A stretch of 64,000 nucleotides of DNA from CAVQGZ01 sp942491665 (GTDB lineage: Bacteria > Actinomycetota > Actinomycetes > Jiangellales > Jiangellaceae), in the NCBI GenBank assembly GCA_942491665.1, contig CALOBR010000007.1, forward strand, positions 129,484 to 193,483. Reading direction: 5' to 3'. Position numbers and translations under genes: made by a program. Under the pieces are notes generated by a model. The model saw only the letters and a list, made by a program, of their open reading frames with translations. It made no database searches and was not told the DNA's origin. Below, piece after piece: positions 61,987-64,000 of the stretch (within the stretch, counting starts at the first letter, position 1; each line of letters begins with the position of its first letter).

Positions 61987-62734
61987 ACACCGACCCACGG
62001 CCCACCCCACGCCGAAGCTCTGCCTCTTGTGGCTCGGCGACATCACTGGTGACAACTGGCGGGCAGCCGCAACGAGTCACCGGGCCACCCCGCAGCGGCG
62101 CAGACCGTGGGAGCATCCGCCTCTGCGGCTGGTCGGGCGCCACGCTCGCCCGACTCTCCCGCGAGTCGTGCGTTCATGGTCGTGCCGCAAGTAGCCCAAC
62201 AGGCGGCGAAGCGGGTCAGGTTCCCGTAGCGGTCGCTCGGGTTGCGCGGCAACGCTCGCAGCCGGTGGGTGGATGCGCCAGGGGGCCTCGGCGCCGGTGT
62301 GAGCCCTCGTGGTCTTGCTGACCGTGGTCGGCGGAGGGGCGGTCAAGCGGAGGTCCTTCTGTGGAGGTGAGTCGAGTGGGTCTGTTGGTCGTCCTGTCTC
62401 GGGCGGCGCATCGGGCGCCGCAGGGCGTCCCCTGGTGTCGTCTGCGGCGTGCGCCTGCTCCACGTCGGGCACCGCCCCGAAGGCGGGGTGCGGGCATCAG
62501 GGATGGCCAGCGTCGAACGAACCGGACGTGGTGGCATCGGTCTGGTGGTCGGCGGTGAGGACTGGTCTCGGATCAAGCCCGGCTGGCCAGGGCGACTGCT
62601 GGGAGGCTGACATGGCGCGCATGAGCGTGAGCGTGTGTGGCTAGCACCAACTGCCTTTCGCGAAGGGCTTGGCATCGCGCGTGCACGGCAGCGAGGATGG
62701 CTGACGACCGCCGTGCCGTCCAGAAGGAGCGCTC
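61987..62734. other. Long intergenic stretch with repeat B, no gene found
   Basis: About 750 bases between hepT and the flavodoxin gene. Frames on both strands are low-complexity Arg/Gly/Ser. It contains the R2-R1 composite repeat near 62203-62259 and a small CCCCG-AAGG-CGGGG hairpin near 62475-62490. No RNA gene is recognised. Confidence 0.45.
62203..62259 (+). repeat. Dispersed composite repeat R2-R1, copy B
   Basis: It begins GCGGCGAAGCGGGTCAGG (R2) and ends with the R1 core GGTCGCTCGGGTTGCGCGGC plus AACGCTCGC (62231-62259). It aligns along its length with 45903-45955 and its R1 part with 44689 and 63467. All copies share the same orientation. Confidence 0.7.
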
Positions 62735-63271
62735 ATGCGCGTTCTGATCGCCTACGCCACCAAGCATGGTGCCACCGAGGGCATCGCCGCTCGCATCGGT
62801 GACGGTTTGGCGAGTGCGGGACACGATCCCGACGTGTGTGACGCCGGGGACGTGGCCGACCTGGCTGGCTACGAAGCCTTCGTGCTCGGCAGCGCGGCCT
62901 ATATCGGGCACTGGCGCAAGGAGGCCATTGAGCTGGCTCGCCGGCTGGAGCAGGAGCGAGGCGAGCGGCCGGTCTGGTTGTTCAGTAGCGGTCCGCTGGG
63001 TGAGGACCCGACTGATGAGCAGGGGCGGGACAAGCGCGACAGCGCCGAGCCGGGGGACCTGCCCGACCTGCTGTCGTGGGTTCAGCCGCGGGACCACCGG
63101 GTGTTCTTCGGAGCGCTTGACCCGACCTCCCTGACGTTGCCCGAGAAGGCGATGCGCACGCTTCCCGCCGGGAAGGCGCTGCTGCCCGAAGGCGACTTTC
63201 GCGACTGGGACGACATCGACGCCTGGGCCGCCAGCATTGCCGCCGATCTCGGCTCCCGCCAGGCCACCTAG
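62735..63271 (+). CDS. Flavodoxin-domain protein (HemG-like)
   Basis: A 178-residue flavodoxin. The FMN phosphate loop is YATKHGATEGIAARIG (residues about 7-22), the second loop GSAAYIGHWRKEAIELAR lies near 52-69, and VWLFSSGPLGEDPTDEQG near 88. The pattern fits the protoporphyrinogen oxidase HemG-type and related actinobacterial flavodoxins rather than electron-carrier flavodoxins. GAAGGAGC precedes the ATG by about six bases. The gene is isolated, with long non-coding DNA and a dispersed repeat on each side. Confidence 0.9.
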   Translation: MRVLIAYATKHGATEGIAARIGDGLASAGHDPDVCDAGDVADLAGYEAFVLGSAAYIGHWRKEAIELARRLEQERGERPVWLFSSGPLGEDPTDEQGRDKRDSAEPGDLPDLLSWVQPRDHRVFFGALDPTSLTLPEKAMRTLPAGKALLPEGDFRDWDDIDAWAASIAADLGSRQAT

Positions 63272-63638
63272 CAGCGCCAGGCCGCTACCAGCACCCTGCA
63301 GGGCACTGCTGCGGTCGCTGACCGCGGCCGAGACTTCTGGCGAGTTGCTGGAGCGCGTTCAAGGTGTCGTCGTCGACTCGAACCGCTTATCGACCTGCCC
63401 CACACTTGGTCGGAAACGACGCCGTGACGCGTGCGTCCGCTCGCGGCGGTATGCGGGGCCCGTATTGGTCGCTCGGGTTGCACGACAACGCTCGCTCATG
63501 CCGAGGCGCGGGCTTCTCGGCGCATTGGCGATTTGGCGGTCAGGCCCCAAGCCTCTACCCGAGGCCTGCGACGGTACAAGAATCCGACTGAGCGCAGACG
63601 CTGCTGGGGGGGGTCGACAAGGGGTGGAGGCGATCACG
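63272..63638. other. Intergenic stretch with repeat C
   Basis: About 370 bases between the flavodoxin and the lipoprotein gene. It carries the R1 repeat copy at 63467. No coding frame is supported. A GGGGTGGAGG ribosome site marks its right end. Confidence 0.45.
63467..63497 (+). repeat. Dispersed intergenic repeat R1, copy C
   Basis: The core starts GGTCGCTCGGGTTGCAC and ends AACGCTCGCTC. It matches copy A at 27 of 31 positions and copy B at 27 of the 29 shared positions. The similarity to copy A continues to the right (TGCCGAG). It lies in the gap between the flavodoxin and lipoprotein genes. Confidence 0.7.
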
Positions 63639-64000
63639 ATGAGGCGAGGACTGGGTCTGTTGTGCTTGGCGGCGCTGGTGTTCGTGGCCGGTTGTGGTGA
63701 TGACAGTCCCTCGGTTGGTTCGCCCGTGGATTGGCAGGTCATGCTGGACGAGGCAGGCCCAGGCGTGCACACCGTGCACATGATCGTCGACTTCGGTCCT
63801 ACATCCGAGTCCGGCGACGAGGCCGAGCTCGAAGCGTCCGGACGTCTCGTCTGGGAGCAAGGTGAGGTCGAACTCTGCGGAATCGAGTTCCGGGAGGAGG
63901 TGGGGGCGGGGCGTCTCGGTGTGGGTGACATCTTCCAGACCACCGAGGGCTGCGGCGATGACCCGACAGCGATGCAGGATGCCGTCGACGAGTTCGGCCC
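63639..64000 (+). CDS. Putative lipoprotein (partial, runs off the window)
   Basis: The ATG has GGAGG nine bases upstream and opens MRRGLGLLCLAALVFVAGCG, a clear signal peptide with lipobox VAGC (Cys at residue 19). The mature part begins GDDSPSVGSPVDWQVMLDEA and continues with HTVHMIVDFGPTSESGDEAE and LVWEQGEVELCGIEFREEVG, then stays open to the last base (120 codons seen). Two further Cys (LCGIEF and EGCGDD) may form a disulfide. I cannot name a family. It is probably anchored on the outer face of the cytoplasmic membrane. Confidence 0.8.
   Translation, partial: MRRGLGLLCLAALVFVAGCGDDSPSVGSPVDWQVMLDEAGPGVHTVHMIVDFGPTSESGDEAELEASGRLVWEQGEVELCGIEFREEVGAGRLGVGDIFQTTEGCGDDPTAMQDAVDEFG

Noticed and set aside
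62309..62644. + strand frame of 111 codons between hepT and the flavodoxin gene
   Set aside because: Gly/Ser/Ala-rich, no ribosome site, no motif; all frames in this gap look alike.
44683..63500. Dispersed repeats as integron attC sites
   Set aside because: The repeats lack the GTTRRRY/RYYYAAC core pair and the long imperfect fold, spacing is irregular, and no integron integrase is present in the window.

Overview
The window is high-GC DNA from an actinobacterium. Support comes from a wax ester synthase/diacylglycerol acyltransferase, a mycothiol-type DinB/MDMPI enzyme, a deazaflavin (F420)-type nitroreductase-like protein, a SigB/SigF-type sigma factor, a SARP-STAND-WD40 regulator, many GTG starts, 4-base ATGA/GTGA gene overlaps, and several TANNNT boxes placed for leaderless transcription. 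The sequence does not let me name a genus. No rRNA, tRNA or CRISPR array was found.

Layout. 1-3.9 kb: a partial PHP phosphatase, an MFS pump, and three decayed or frameshifted genes, two of them transporters. 4-11.7 kb: SNF2 helicase (one frameshift), patatin, SDR, wax ester synthase, a lipoprotein hydrolase and a DUF1697 protein. 11.8-15.4 kb: a tightly coupled three-gene operon made of an M6 metalloprotease with a Lys/Asp-rich tail, a degenerate ATP-grasp-like protein and an ATP-grasp ligase. This is my best candidate for an undescribed system. 15.4-20.8 kb: a glycosyltransferase-sigma factor fusion, a small conserved protein, a Na+/H+ antiporter and a hemolysin III-type protein. 20.8-24.6 kb: agmatine deiminase divergent from an unusual UreAB-UreC pair that has no accessory genes here and carries Ser in place of the flap Cys. 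24.6-29 kb: an AfsR-like regulator (one frameshift) divergent from a small secreted protein, with 11-bp spaced direct repeats between them. 29-36.6 kb: mostly housekeeping or stress genes (RecQ, DEAD-box helicase, OsmC, cupin, FMN hydroxy-acid oxidase). 36.7-41.8 kb: an FMO-SDR-MDR redox operon and a DUF2252 protein.

From about 41.7 kb to the end the DNA is accessory in character. It holds broken genes (FAD-Rieske oxidoreductase, GT1 glycosyltransferase, CDF transporter, Mrr-like nuclease, CoA-binding protein, HepT), a complete IS3-family element with a 3-bp target duplication, long non-coding gaps and short dispersed repeats, all seen in the same orientation. Intact genes include two ATC-hydrolase-like paralogues, a DUF2892 protein with a CsoR/CstR-like operator, an NDH-2-like oxidoreductase, a PadR/MDMPI pair and a TetR/hydrolase pair each with a clear operator, a NatAB-like ABC exporter, a HEPN/MNT locus, a flavodoxin and a truncated lipoprotein.

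Several long, otherwise intact genes carry a single 1-base frameshift (SNF2, SARP, HepT). Some of these may be assembly errors. The SLC13, BASS, CDF, GT1 and FAD-Rieske genes appear to have lost internal segments as well and are probably true pseudogenes.
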